Counted from the stretch's first letter, positions 1 through 6,928 are shown. The stretch: DNA of 11,445 nucleotides from Bacillota bacterium (GCA_012518325.1 JAAYSR010000227.1:1-11445), one strand, 5' to 3'. The notes: generated by a model not told the origin, from the sequence alone. Program-made: numbers and translations.

Positions 1-1
1 A

Positions 2-1549
2 CTGAAAGATGTAACGTTGACTTTGACTAGGGATCTGCGCACCTTGATCAAGGACTTTAGCTTCTCTTTGCAGCCTGAGATGAAAGTGGCCTTGATTGGA
101 GAAGAAGGCAATGGCAAATCAACACTGCTCAAAGCCATCGCCGAACCGGAGACTGTGCAAAGCTACATGGAGATCCAGGGGGAGATCATCACAAGCGGAG
201 AAGTCATCGGCTATCTTCCGCAAGTACTGCCCCTGAGCACACTGCAGCAAACGACCAGGGAATATTTCGATCAACGTGTGGATTACAGCCAGTTCGACTA
301 CAGTTCTTATTATCGCCTTTTGGGAGAACTGAATTTTCCGGAAGACCGGATTTCCGAGGACATGTTATTAGGTCATTTGTCCGGCGGTGAGAAGATCAAG
401 TTTCAGCTCCTGTGTGAGTTGCTCCGAAGGCCGACCCTGCTGCTCCTTGATGAACCGAGCAATGACTTCGACGTACAGTCTGTCCAGTGGCTGGAAAAGT
501 TTATCCAGGATTCAAAGATCCCAGTGATGTTTGTTTCCCATGACGAACTGCTGCTTGAACGCTGCGCAAACACAATCATCCACCTTGAACAGCTGATGCG
601 CAAGCGCAAGCCCCAGCACACCATTGCACGCCTAAGCTACAGTGAGTATGTGGAGAATAGAGGTGAGCGCATACTCAGGCAGACTCAGCTGGCCAAGAAA
701 GAAAAGGAAGAATTCGACAAAAAGATGGAGCGCTACCGCCAGATCTATCAGCGGGTTCACCATGAGCAGAAGACGGTGTCGCGCCAGGACCCTTCAGCTG
801 CCAAAAACCTTAAGGACAAGATGCATGCGGTAAAAGCGATGGGGAGGCGCTTCGAGAGGGAAAAGGAACAGATGGCCAAACGGCCCGACTTCGAGGAAGC
901 CATTTCGGTTCGTTTTGCTGATGCGATTTCGGTTCCGCCGGGGAAGGTGATCCTGGATCTGCACCTGGCGACCCTCCAGGTCGCAGGCGCCGTGTTGAGC
1001 CGGGATATCAGACTGTATGCGGCGGGCCCTGAAAAAGTGTGCATTGTCGGTGCCAACGGAGCAGGCAAAACTACCCTGCTGAGGCATGTTTTGGCTGGAC
1101 TCCAGGATCTGAATGTAAAATGGGGGTACATGCCGCAGGAGTACTCTGAAATGATGAATCCGAAGCAAAATGCTGTTGAGTTCCTTACAATCGAGGGGAC
1201 CAAAGAGGAACACACCAGGATCAGGACCTACCTCGGCAGCATGAATTTTACCGCCGAGGAAATGTACCATCCTATCCTTGACCTTTCCGGGGGACAGCGG
1301 GCGAAACTCTACTTTTCCAAGATGATCCTCGAGAACGCAGAAGTGTTGGTCCTTGATGAACCCACCCGAAACCTGTCGCCCCTTTCTGGTCCTGAAATCC
1401 GCAGCGCCCTGAAAGACTTTGGCGGAGCCATCATTGCAGTCTCCCATGACCGCAAATTTATAGCGGAAGTATTTGACCGGGTGCTTCACTTGGACCAGGA
1501 AGGGCTGAGGGAGATCAATCCGGCCTCATGGTTCGACGAGCAGGAGTAA
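2..1549 (+). CDS. ABC-F family ATPase, two ATP-binding cassettes (5' end cut by window)
   Basis: The frame is open from the window edge and reads L-K-D-V-T-L before the first possible in-window start (TTG at 17), the usual opening of an ABC-F protein, so the gene begins a few codons upstream. Seen: cassette 1 with Walker A GEEGNGKS (about residues 33-40 of the visible frame), signature LSGGEK, Walker B LLLLDEP and switch His in SHDE; a highly charged helical linker (about 200-295); cassette 2 with Walker A GANGAGKT, signature LSGGQR, Walker B VLVLDEP and SHD. There are no membrane segments, as expected for this soluble family, whose known members act on the ribosome (translation factors or antibiotic protection). 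Which subgroup is not clear. Oddity: neither cassette has the canonical DEPTNHLD; they read DEPSNDFD and DEPTRNLSPLS. About 515 residues are visible, close to full length. It may be cotranscribed with the next gene, since no terminator with a T-run follows. Confidence 0.9.
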   Translation: MKDVTLTLTRDLRTLIKDFSFSLQPEMKVALIGEEGNGKSTLLKAIAEPETVQSYMEIQGEIITSGEVIGYLPQVLPLSTLQQTTREYFDQRVDYSQFDYSSYYRLLGELNFPEDRISEDMLLGHLSGGEKIKFQLLCELLRRPTLLLLDEPSNDFDVQSVQWLEKFIQDSKIPVMFVSHDELLLERCANTIIHLEQLMRKRKPQHTIARLSYSEYVENRGERILRQTQLAKKEKEEFDKKMERYRQIYQRVHHEQKTVSRQDPSAAKNLKDKMHAVKAMGRRFEREKEQMAKRPDFEEAISVRFADAISVPPGKVILDLHLATLQVAGAVLSRDIRLYAAGPEKVCIVGANGAGKTTLLRHVLAGLQDLNVKWGYMPQEYSEMMNPKQNAVEFLTIEGTKEEHTRIRTYLGSMNFTAEEMYHPILDLSGGQRAKLYFSKMILENAEVLVLDEPTRNLSPLSGPEIRSALKDFGGAIIAVSHDRKFIAEVFDRVLHLDQEGLREINPASWFDEQE

Positions 1550-1569
1550 GGGATATTTGGCCTGGAACT

Positions 1570-1578
1570 TGTGGATAA
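1570..1578 (-). promoter_or_regulatory. DnaA-box 9-mer, inverted copy
   Basis: TGTGGATAA on the plus strand is the exact complement of the consensus DnaA box TTATCCACA. It forms one arm of the inverted repeat before the polyprenyl synthase. The match is exact; that DnaA binds here is inferred. Confidence 0.5.
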
Positions 1579-1615
1579 TAGAGTCACATCTTACTGGTAG
1601 GAGGGTTTCTCCTGA

Positions 1616-1624
1616 TTATCCACA
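1616..1624 (+). promoter_or_regulatory. DnaA-box 9-mer, direct copy
   Basis: TTATCCACA is an exact consensus DnaA box and faces the copy at 1570-1578, with 37 bp between the two 9-mers. It overlaps the most likely translation start of the polyprenyl synthase (CTG 1612 or ATT 1615), so binding or folding here could affect that gene. Confidence 0.5.
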
Positions 1625-1644
1625 GTACGCTTGGCCTGGAAGAG

Positions 1645-2529
1645 GTGAACAGCAGAATCGCTCAGATCCTGCATGCCAATGGGCAAGCCGAGGAAGTCTT
1701 TAAGTACGTACTTTCGGCCCGGGGGAAGGGGCTCCGTCCTTCGCTAGTTTTTCTGACGTATGAGCTCTGCGGAGGCACAGGATTATCTGAAGCAGTGGAC
1801 TGTGCAGCTGGAGTTGAGTTGGTGCACATGGCCTCCCTGATCCATGATGACATTATCGACGGGAGTGAGCTGAGGCGCGGCCGGAAGACCCTTTATCGGA
1901 GGTTCGGCACACAGGCGGCGGTGTTGGCAGGCGACCGCCTTTTTGCCGCAGCTTTCTATCTTTTTTCTCTGGCTCGAGATGCAAGGGTGTCGCAAGTAAT
2001 GACACAGGTAATCCAGGACATGTGCATGGGCGAAATCAATCAGCTTCACTCTCCTGCTGCCGAAGAATCAGACTATCTGGAATACATTCATAAAAAGACC
2101 GCCTGCCTGATTGGGGGAAGCTGCCGTTTAGGAGTAATCTTGGCAGGCAAGGAACTGGCGCAGGGCGATAGCCTGCAGTCCTTTGGTGAAAACATCGGCA
2201 TCGCCTTTCAGTTATCAGATGACGTACTTGATTATCGGGGCGCATCGGCTGTGATGGGGAAGGAAGGAGGCAGAGATTTCGCTGAAGGGATTTGGACCCT
2301 GCCTACAATCCGTGCTTTCAAGCGCGGACTGATTCCCGGCAACTGGTTCGACTCGGATTTTGAAACCATTCGCTATATCCTGGAGAAAAGGGGACTCCTC
2401 GACGAGGTATGGCAGCTGGCTGCTTCCTATGTAAAGAAGGCAGGCCGGATCCTGGGAGAGTTTCCTGATTCCCGGGCCAAACTGGAATTACAGAAGCTCC
2501 TGGAAAAGTTGATCAGGCGCACATGGTGA
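1645..2529 (+). CDS. trans-Polyprenyl diphosphate synthase (HepT/IspB-like)
   Basis: E-type prenyltransferase that extends an allylic diphosphate with isopentenyl diphosphate units; such enzymes make side chains of quinones or precursors of long terpenes. Seen, numbered from GTG 1645: GKGLRP at 27-32, first aspartate-rich motif DDIID at 68-72 followed by GSELRRG, and second motif DDVLD at 192-196. The residue five before the first motif is Ala, a small side chain that in this family goes with long products. Exact chain length cannot be read. The coordinates use the first conventional start, GTG 1645, giving 294 residues, short for the family. A perfect AGGAGG (1599-1604) instead sits 7 nt before CTG 1612 and 10 nt before in-frame ATT 1615, and the added residues LGLEEV resemble the usual family N-terminus, so the true start is probably upstream. 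The stop abuts that of the convergent terpene synthase. Confidence 0.9.
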   Translation: MNSRIAQILHANGQAEEVFKYVLSARGKGLRPSLVFLTYELCGGTGLSEAVDCAAGVELVHMASLIHDDIIDGSELRRGRKTLYRRFGTQAAVLAGDRLFAAAFYLFSLARDARVSQVMTQVIQDMCMGEINQLHSPAAEESDYLEYIHKKTACLIGGSCRLGVILAGKELAQGDSLQSFGENIGIAFQLSDDVLDYRGASAVMGKEGGRDFAEGIWTLPTIRAFKRGLIPGNWFDSDFETIRYILEKRGLLDEVWQLAASYVKKAGRILGEFPDSRAKLELQKLLEKLIRRTW

Positions 2530-3555
2530 TCATATTACTCCGAAGCGGCGAAGCGCCGAGCAAAGGCGAAGCCAGGCCAGACCCCGCCCTTTCCCTGCCA
2601 TCAGCCCAATGGTTTCCTGCAGCCCCTGCCTGCGAACCTTGGGATCCGAACCGTAAAGAGCAATCAGCCCGTCCACGACAGTCTGGTGAAATCCTGCCTG
2701 GGGAAGGCATGCTGCCAAGCGCCTGCTCTTCTGGGCGAACTTGTTCAGCGAACGTTCTCCGGCCGCTTCTGTTGGAAAGTACGAGACAAAGTTTAGGTCG
2801 CCGAACATTTCATCCTCTTCCAGATCGATTAAATAGTCGAGGAGGATGTGCAGGCCTTGAATCCAGGGGAAATATGCCTGAAGAAGCGGCTCTGGATTAA
2901 CATGTGAAGAGGCGAAGCTCAAAGCGAAGAACAGGAAAATGCCCAGGGTTGAGCCGCAGGCTGCAGCCCATTCGTACCACTCCAAACCAGAGTCGGTGTT
3001 TCTTTCTGCCCAGTCCTGCAGCAGCTGGTCAGCACCCTCCGGGACATGCTTAAGCACCTGCAGCTCGCAGTATTTCTGAGCCAACTGCAGGACAAAGGGC
3101 TGGTATCTCAGGTAGTTTGGAGCTTGGCTGAGCAGGTTCTGGCAAGTTTGCACAAGCCTCGGCAGGTAAACAGTCTCCTGATAGGGATAGAGTGCATAAT
3201 AATCCTGAAGGGGATTTCCAGGTGAGAGTGCATCGCAGAAGCTCAGATGCAGGCAGCGGAAGGCATCAGGTTCATCGACCTGCAGGCGATCGCAAAGGTT
3301 GTCCAGATAGTCGCTGATAGTCTGAAGCGCAACGATCAGGGGAAGCACTTTTTCTGCATCTGTCCCAGGATAGTGGGCATAGACCGAGCCGCCGACACAG
3401 TGAAAGGCCTTGTGTTCGAGGCTGGCGAGGGCCTGGGAGCGGAGGGGATCAGTCAATTGGCCGGCCAGGGACGTCCAGCTTTGCAGCTCCTCCTTTACGA
3501 AGGGAATGGCGGAGATGAATCTGCGCAACACAACCCGGGGCGAAAGACAGTCCAC
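2530..3555 (-). CDS. DUF2600 family terpene synthase (YtpB-like)
   Basis: The protein resembles the DUF2600 family, whose characterised Bacillus member YtpB converts heptaprenyl diphosphate (C35) to tetraprenyl-beta-curcumene. Seen in the 341-residue product: two acidic motifs on predicted helices, DYLDNLCDR (82-90) and DYLIDLEED (240-248), with the family-like EWYEWAAACGS stretch between them (about 192-202). No signal peptide is apparent. Start: GTG 3555 lies 9 nt after AGGAGG on the minus strand; the frame stays open further upstream only because it runs through tRNA-Trp, so a longer protein is an artefact. The convergent neighbour makes polyprenyl diphosphate, a fitting substrate. No squalene-hopene-cyclase-type gene, which acts after YtpB in Bacillus, is in the window. 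Product identity is inferred; a different prenyl substrate is possible. Confidence 0.85.
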   Translation of the reverse strand: MDCLSPRVVLRRFISAIPFVKEELQSWTSLAGQLTDPLRSQALASLEHKAFHCVGGSVYAHYPGTDAEKVLPLIVALQTISDYLDNLCDRLQVDEPDAFRCLHLSFCDALSPGNPLQDYYALYPYQETVYLPRLVQTCQNLLSQAPNYLRYQPFVLQLAQKYCELQVLKHVPEGADQLLQDWAERNTDSGLEWYEWAAACGSTLGIFLFFALSFASSHVNPEPLLQAYFPWIQGLHILLDYLIDLEEDEMFGDLNFVSYFPTEAAGERSLNKFAQKSRRLAACLPQAGFHQTVVDGLIALYGSDPKVRRQGLQETIGLMAGKGRGLAWLRLCSALRRFGVI

Positions 3556-3581
3556 AGAGAATTTCCTCCTTTGCACTAGCA

Positions 3582-3600
3582 TGCCCGATTCATTCGGGCA
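3582..3600. repeat. Perfect 7-bp inverted repeat in the DUF2600 gene leader
   Basis: TGCCCGA (3582-3588), loop TTCAT, TCGGGCA (3594-3600). It lies between the tRNA-Trp terminator and the ribosome binding site of the minus-strand terpene synthase. On that strand no T-run follows it, so it is not an ordinary terminator; it may be an operator or an mRNA-stabilising stem. Confidence 0.5.
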
Positions 3601-3602
3601 AT

Positions 3603-3639
3603 AAAAAAAGCCCCACCGCAGGTTGGTTCTGCAGCAGGG
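3603..3639 (-). terminator. Intrinsic terminator of tRNA-Trp
   Basis: On the minus strand, 11 paired positions (3639-3629 with 3621-3611, including three G-U pairs) close a 7-nt loop and are followed directly by a run of seven T (3609-3603). It separates the tRNA from the terpene synthase gene on the same strand. Confidence 0.8.
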
Positions 3640-3659
3640 TTTGCTTAAACTCGTTATAG

Positions 3660-3735
3660 TGGCAGGGGAGACAGGAATCGAACCCGCAGCACCCGGTTTT
3701 GGAGACCGGTGCTCTACCAATTGAGCTACTCCCCT
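3660..3735 (-). tRNA. tRNA-Trp (anticodon CCA)
   Basis: The 76-nt minus-strand sequence folds as a cloverleaf. The acceptor AGGGGAG pairs with CTCCCCT, followed by discriminator G and an encoded CCA. The D-loop region has AGCTCAATTGGTAGAGC. The anticodon loop CTCCAAA is held by a CCGGT/ACCGG stem, giving anticodon CCA (Trp). The T-loop is GGTTCGAATCC. A sigma-A-like promoter precedes it and an intrinsic terminator follows, so it is a single-gene transcription unit. Confidence 0.96.
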
Positions 3736-3748
3736 GCGAGCCAATATA

Positions 3749-3777
3749 ATAATAGCACAGGAACTGACTTTGGTCAA
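3749..3777 (-). promoter_or_regulatory. Sigma-A-type promoter for tRNA-Trp
   Basis: On the minus strand, -35 TTGACC (3777-3772) and -10 TATTAT (3754-3749) are separated by exactly 17 nt. The -10 box ends 13 nt before the first tRNA base, fitting a short trimmed leader. Confidence 0.8.
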
Positions 3778-3850
3778 CCAGTTTTGGGGAGGATTTCACT
3801 TGCTGCTGTCTAAGTAACTAGTTTGGAAGACAAATAAAGGAGTGAAGTAT

Positions 3851-4438
3851 GTGGCTAAAGAAATTCTAGGAAAAGTACCAGTAGGTATTTCAAACCGCCA
3901 TATTCATCTATCACAGCAAGACCTGGAGACACTGTTTGGGCCAGGCTATGAACTGACTGTCAGAGGTCCGCTTTCACAAACAGGCCAGTTTGCCGCAGAG
4001 GAAACGGTGACGATTGAAGGACCCAAGTCATCTATATCCAATGTACGTATTCTCGGGCCAACTCGAAAAGAAACCCAGATAGAGATTTCCCGCACTGATT
4101 CCTTTGCTTTGGGTCTAAAGCCGCCGGTGCGTGACTCAGGTCTGTTAGACGGCTCGCCAGGGGTAACCGTGATCGGACCAAAAGGCAGAGTAACCCTTGA
4201 CAAAGGCGTGATTCTTGCTCAGCGCCATATCCATATGAATGAAGAAGATGCAGCCAGATTTGGCGTTAAGGACAAAGAGATGGTATCGGTTCGTGTTGGG
4301 GGAGAGCGCGGCGTTGTTTTTGAAAACGTGCTTGTTCGCGTCCGCAGCGACTTTGTCCTCGAAATGCACATTGATACTGATGAAGCCAATGCCGCCATTT
4401 TGAGCAATGGTGAGCTGGTAGAAGTATTTCGCAATTAG
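3851..4438 (+). CDS. pduL: PduL-type phosphate acyltransferase (phosphotransacylase)
   Basis: PduL enzymes exchange CoA and phosphate on short acyl groups (propionyl-CoA or acetyl-CoA to the acyl phosphate), feeding acyl kinases or working in reverse; they are unrelated to Pta. Seen in the 195-residue product: the paired zinc-ligand motifs SNRHIHL (His17, His19) and AQRHIHM (His126, His128), one in each of the two similar beta-barrel halves typical of the family. Start: GTG 3851 is 8 nt after AAGGAG; GTG 3842 overlaps that ribosome binding site and is unlikely. Only about ten residues precede the catalytic domain, so the N-terminal encapsulation peptide found on microcompartment PduL seems absent, and no shell genes are nearby. 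It probably works in the cytosol as a housekeeping phosphotransacetylase. tkt follows after 17 nt, indicating an operon. Confidence 0.9.
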   Translation: MAKEILGKVPVGISNRHIHLSQQDLETLFGPGYELTVRGPLSQTGQFAAEETVTIEGPKSSISNVRILGPTRKETQIEISRTDSFALGLKPPVRDSGLLDGSPGVTVIGPKGRVTLDKGVILAQRHIHMNEEDAARFGVKDKEMVSVRVGGERGVVFENVLVRVRSDFVLEMHIDTDEANAAILSNGELVEVFRN

Positions 4439-4455
4439 TCTAGAGAGGTGTATAC

Positions 4456-6432
4456 ATGGATCTGCAAAAGATAGCTAATGTCGTCAGAGGTTTGTCGGCA
4501 GATGCGGTGCAAAAGGCGAACTCTGGACATCCCGGAGCACCCTTGGGCCTTGCCGACATAGGTACAGTTCTATATTTTGACTCTTTGAAGCACAACCCGG
4601 CCAACTCCAGCTGGCCCAACCGGGACCGTTTCATCCTGTCCGGCGGTCACGGTTCAATGCTGCTCTATTCGCTCCTGCATCTTTCGGGGTATCAGGTGTC
4701 CCTGGACGATCTGAAAAACTTTAGGCAGCTTGGTTCCAATACCCCCGGCCATCCCGAATATGGGGATACCGATGGTGTTGAAACCACTACCGGTCCCTTA
4801 GGGCAAGGCATTGCCAATGCTGTGGGCATGGCAATCGGCGAGAGAATGGCCGCCGCCCGCTTTAACCGGCCCGGCATGGAAATCGTCGATCACTACACCT
4901 ACGTCCTCGCGGGCGACGGTGACTTAATGGAGGGCGTCAGTGCAGAGGCATCCTCCCTTGCCGGCCACCTTGGCTTAGGCAAGCTGATTCTGATCTATGA
5001 CTCCAACCAGATCACGATTGAAGGTTCTACTGATTTGGCCTTCACTGAATCTGTAAAGCAGCGCTACCAGGCCTACGGCTGGGAAGTGCTGGAAGTCGAC
5101 GGACATAATATCCCTGAGGTCCAGAAAGTGCTGGCCCAGGCACGGCAAAACGAAACCCAGCCGACACTGATTATCGCCACTACCCAGATTGCCAAAGGAG
5201 CCCCGACCAAGGCGGGCACCGCTGCATCCCATGGCGCTCCCCTCGGGGATGAGGAGATAGCCGGACTGAAGGCTGCTTTAGGCCTCCCTGCTGACCAAGA
5301 CTTTTATGTTCCCGATGAGCTGAAGAAACTGCCGGAGCTGATGGTCCAAAAAGGCCAAGCACTGGAAGCAGAGTGGAACCAGCTCTTTGAACAGTGGTCC
5401 AAGGAAAACCCGCAGCTGGCTGAACAGTGGAACACCTGGCTGGATGGAACACTGCCAAACTTGGACGAAGTTCTCACCATGTTCCAGCCGGGAACCAATC
5501 TTGCAACCAGGGTTGCCAGCGGGCAGGCTTTGAACGCCATCGCTGAGAAGGTACCCAACCTTGTAGGCGGTTCTGCCGACCTGGCTCCCTCGAACAACAG
5601 TTTCCTGCAAGGGGAAGGCATCATCAGTGCCAAGGACTTCAGCGGACGCAACTTTGCTTTTGGCGTTCGTGAACACGGCATGGCTGCAGTCCTGAATGGG
5701 TTGGCTCTCTACGGGCACTTCAGAGTGTTCGGCGCTACTTTCTTGGTCTTTTCCGACTACATGCGGCCAAGTATGCGCCTAGCTGCCCTGATGAAGCTGC
5801 CTGTTGTGTACATCCTGACCCACGACTCCGCCTTTGTCGGTGAAGACGGCCCGACACACCAGCCCATTGAGCAGACAGAGTCCCTCAGGCTGATTCCCAA
5901 CCTCCATGTCTATCGTCCGGCAGACGCCGAGGAGACTGCCTGGAGCTGGGTTGAAGCGATGAAGCGCAAAGACGGGCCCAGTGCCCTGGTCCTGACTCGC
6001 CAAGGCCTGCCCATGCTGGAAAAACCCGAGGGCTGGGACTTCACCAGAGGCGGTTATGTCCTGAGACCTGAGCGGGAAGAGCTTGCTCTTGTGTTGGTTG
6101 CCGCCGGCAGCGAAGTCAGCCTGGCTGTAAAAGTGGCTGAGAAGGTTGAAAAGGAAGGCTTCGGCGTCAGGGTAGTGTCTGTACCGAACCGTGAAGTTTA
6201 CCTCAGTCAGGACCCAATGTACAGAAGCAAGGTAATTCCAGCTGATGTGCCCACCCTGGCAATCGAACTGGGAATGGGAATAGGCTGGCATGCCATTAAT
6301 CCTGACGGCCGCGTCTACGTTTACGATGTAAGACGTTTTGGCGCCAGCGGCCCTGGACCGCAAGTGGCAGAGTATCTCGGCTTCAGCGTAGAAGCAATCG
6401 AAAAGCATATCCAGAGCATCATCAAGAAATAG
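4456..6432 (+). CDS. tkt: Transketolase
   Basis: Thiamine-diphosphate enzyme moving two-carbon ketol units between sugar phosphates in the non-oxidative pentose phosphate pathway; cytosolic. The 658-residue length is normal for a full-size single-chain enzyme. Seen: GHPGAPLG with catalytic-site His25, cofactor and Mg-binding motif GDGDLMEG (153-160) with Asn184 completing it, central domain FGVREHGM with the cofactor-activating Glu (about 401-408), and substrate motif GEDGPTHQP (about 462-470), then the C-terminal domain. Start: ATG 4456 preceded by AGAGGTG at a good distance. It follows pduL by 17 nt with no promoter visible between, so the two are probably cotranscribed; a strong hairpin terminates the unit. 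Confidence 0.97.
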   Translation: MDLQKIANVVRGLSADAVQKANSGHPGAPLGLADIGTVLYFDSLKHNPANSSWPNRDRFILSGGHGSMLLYSLLHLSGYQVSLDDLKNFRQLGSNTPGHPEYGDTDGVETTTGPLGQGIANAVGMAIGERMAAARFNRPGMEIVDHYTYVLAGDGDLMEGVSAEASSLAGHLGLGKLILIYDSNQITIEGSTDLAFTESVKQRYQAYGWEVLEVDGHNIPEVQKVLAQARQNETQPTLIIATTQIAKGAPTKAGTAASHGAPLGDEEIAGLKAALGLPADQDFYVPDELKKLPELMVQKGQALEAEWNQLFEQWSKENPQLAEQWNTWLDGTLPNLDEVLTMFQPGTNLATRVASGQALNAIAEKVPNLVGGSADLAPSNNSFLQGEGIISAKDFSGRNFAFGVREHGMAAVLNGLALYGHFRVFGATFLVFSDYMRPSMRLAALMKLPVVYILTHDSAFVGEDGPTHQPIEQTESLRLIPNLHVYRPADAEETAWSWVEAMKRKDGPSALVLTRQGLPMLEKPEGWDFTRGGYVLRPEREELALVLVAAGSEVSLAVKVAEKVEKEGFGVRVVSVPNREVYLSQDPMYRSKVIPADVPTLAIELGMGIGWHAINPDGRVYVYDVRRFGASGPGPQVAEYLGFSVEAIEKHIQSIIKK

Positions 6433-6444
6433 CCTGGCATAAAG

Positions 6445-6480
6445 CAGCAGGATATGGAGATCATCCTCCATATCCTGCTG
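6445..6480. terminator. Hairpin terminator between tkt and the spore coat genes
   Basis: A perfect 15-bp stem, CAGCAGGATATGGAG (6445-6459) with its complement at 6466-6480, closes a 6-nt loop. The plus strand continues TTCTTTCTT, a reasonable T-rich tail for tkt. The minus-strand side continues CTTTATG, weaker but possibly enough for the converging coat operon. Confidence 0.85.
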
Positions 6481-6494
6481 TTCTTTCTTAAGGA

Positions 6495-6914
6495 TTAGTA
6501 GTCTCTCGGCGAATACATCCCTCCTGTCTGGTACTGCCCAGTATTCTGGGACGGAAACTGACTCTGGTAGCCTGAGTACTTCTGATAGTGCTCTTCAACG
6601 TGGCTGGGCTGTTCAGGATGGAGTGAGTACCAGCCTTTTTCAAACATCAGGTTGAACACATCCCGGCAGGCATGATGGGTTTCATTGAGAATGTGGAGAA
6701 CATCATTATACAGATCCTGATGGCTGGTCTCCCGCACAAAGACGTTGAATCCGTCGGTGAGCCATTTTTCAGTAGCCAGGAGATCATTCAGGCGATCCCT
6801 GTCGTTGAACTCCGGACCCTTTTCAAAAGGGGCAGAAGGGTTTTTGATAGTTGGCGAGGACGAACCGCTATAGTGCTGCTGATAGCTGCCGTAAGAGCCG
6901 CGATTGCTGTTCAT
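6495..6914 (-). CDS. CotF-family spore coat protein
   Basis: Small, probably coat-associated protein of endospores. Seen in 139 residues: a low-complexity Ser/Tyr/Gly-rich N-terminus (1-35), a helical central domain with the CotF-type pattern DRDRLNDLLATEKWLTDG and a later HHACRDVFNLMFEKGWY, then a Gln/Tyr/Gly/Ser-rich tail (about 105-139), typical of coat proteins that are cross-linked or packed in the coat. Start: ATG 6914 is 6 nt after AGGAGG on the minus strand. It lies 14 nt downstream of another coat gene, so the two form an operon. The domain assignment is by recognised pattern; the layer of the coat it occupies is unknown. Confidence 0.85.
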   Translation of the reverse strand: MNSNRGSYGSYQQHYSGSSSPTIKNPSAPFEKGPEFNDRDRLNDLLATEKWLTDGFNVFVRETSHQDLYNDVLHILNETHHACRDVFNLMFEKGWYSLHPEQPSHVEEHYQKYSGYQSQFPSQNTGQYQTGGMYSPRDY

Positions 6915-6928
6915 GCTATTCCTCCTGA

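Larger units (their letters stand above)
1557..1641. repeat. Nested element: 11-bp direct repeat enclosing an inverted repeat
   Basis: TTGGCCTGGAA occurs at 1557-1567 and again at 1631-1641. Between the copies lie inverted arms TGTGGATAAT (1570-1579) and ATTATCCACA (1615-1624), extendable by one G-U pair. Inside these is a small hairpin, AGGAG (1599-1603), loop GGTTT, CTCCT (1609-1613), which contains the AGGAGG ribosome binding site. The nested arrangement fills most of the gap between the ABC-F gene and the polyprenyl synthase. Its function is unknown; it could act as DNA (protein binding) or as an RNA leader hiding the ribosome binding site. Confidence 0.7.

Noticed and set aside
794..1489. 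231-codon open frame on the minus strand inside the ABC-F gene
   Set aside because: Antisense shadow of a clearly conserved gene; no ribosome binding site and no recognisable protein pattern.
2523..2900. 125-codon plus-strand open frame after the polyprenyl synthase
   Set aside because: Lies opposite the DUF2600 coding sequence, with low-complexity Pro/Ser/Arg composition typical of a shadow frame.
3556..3777. N-terminal extension of the DUF2600 protein, with the stretch VAQLVEHRSPKPGAAG
   Set aside because: This is the translation of the tRNA-Trp gene, a well-known false protein; a terminator lies in between and a good ribosome binding site marks GTG 3555.
5779..6471. 230-codon open frame on the minus strand opposite transketolase
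   Set aside because: Antisense shadow of tkt; it runs through the terminator hairpin and has no family resemblance.
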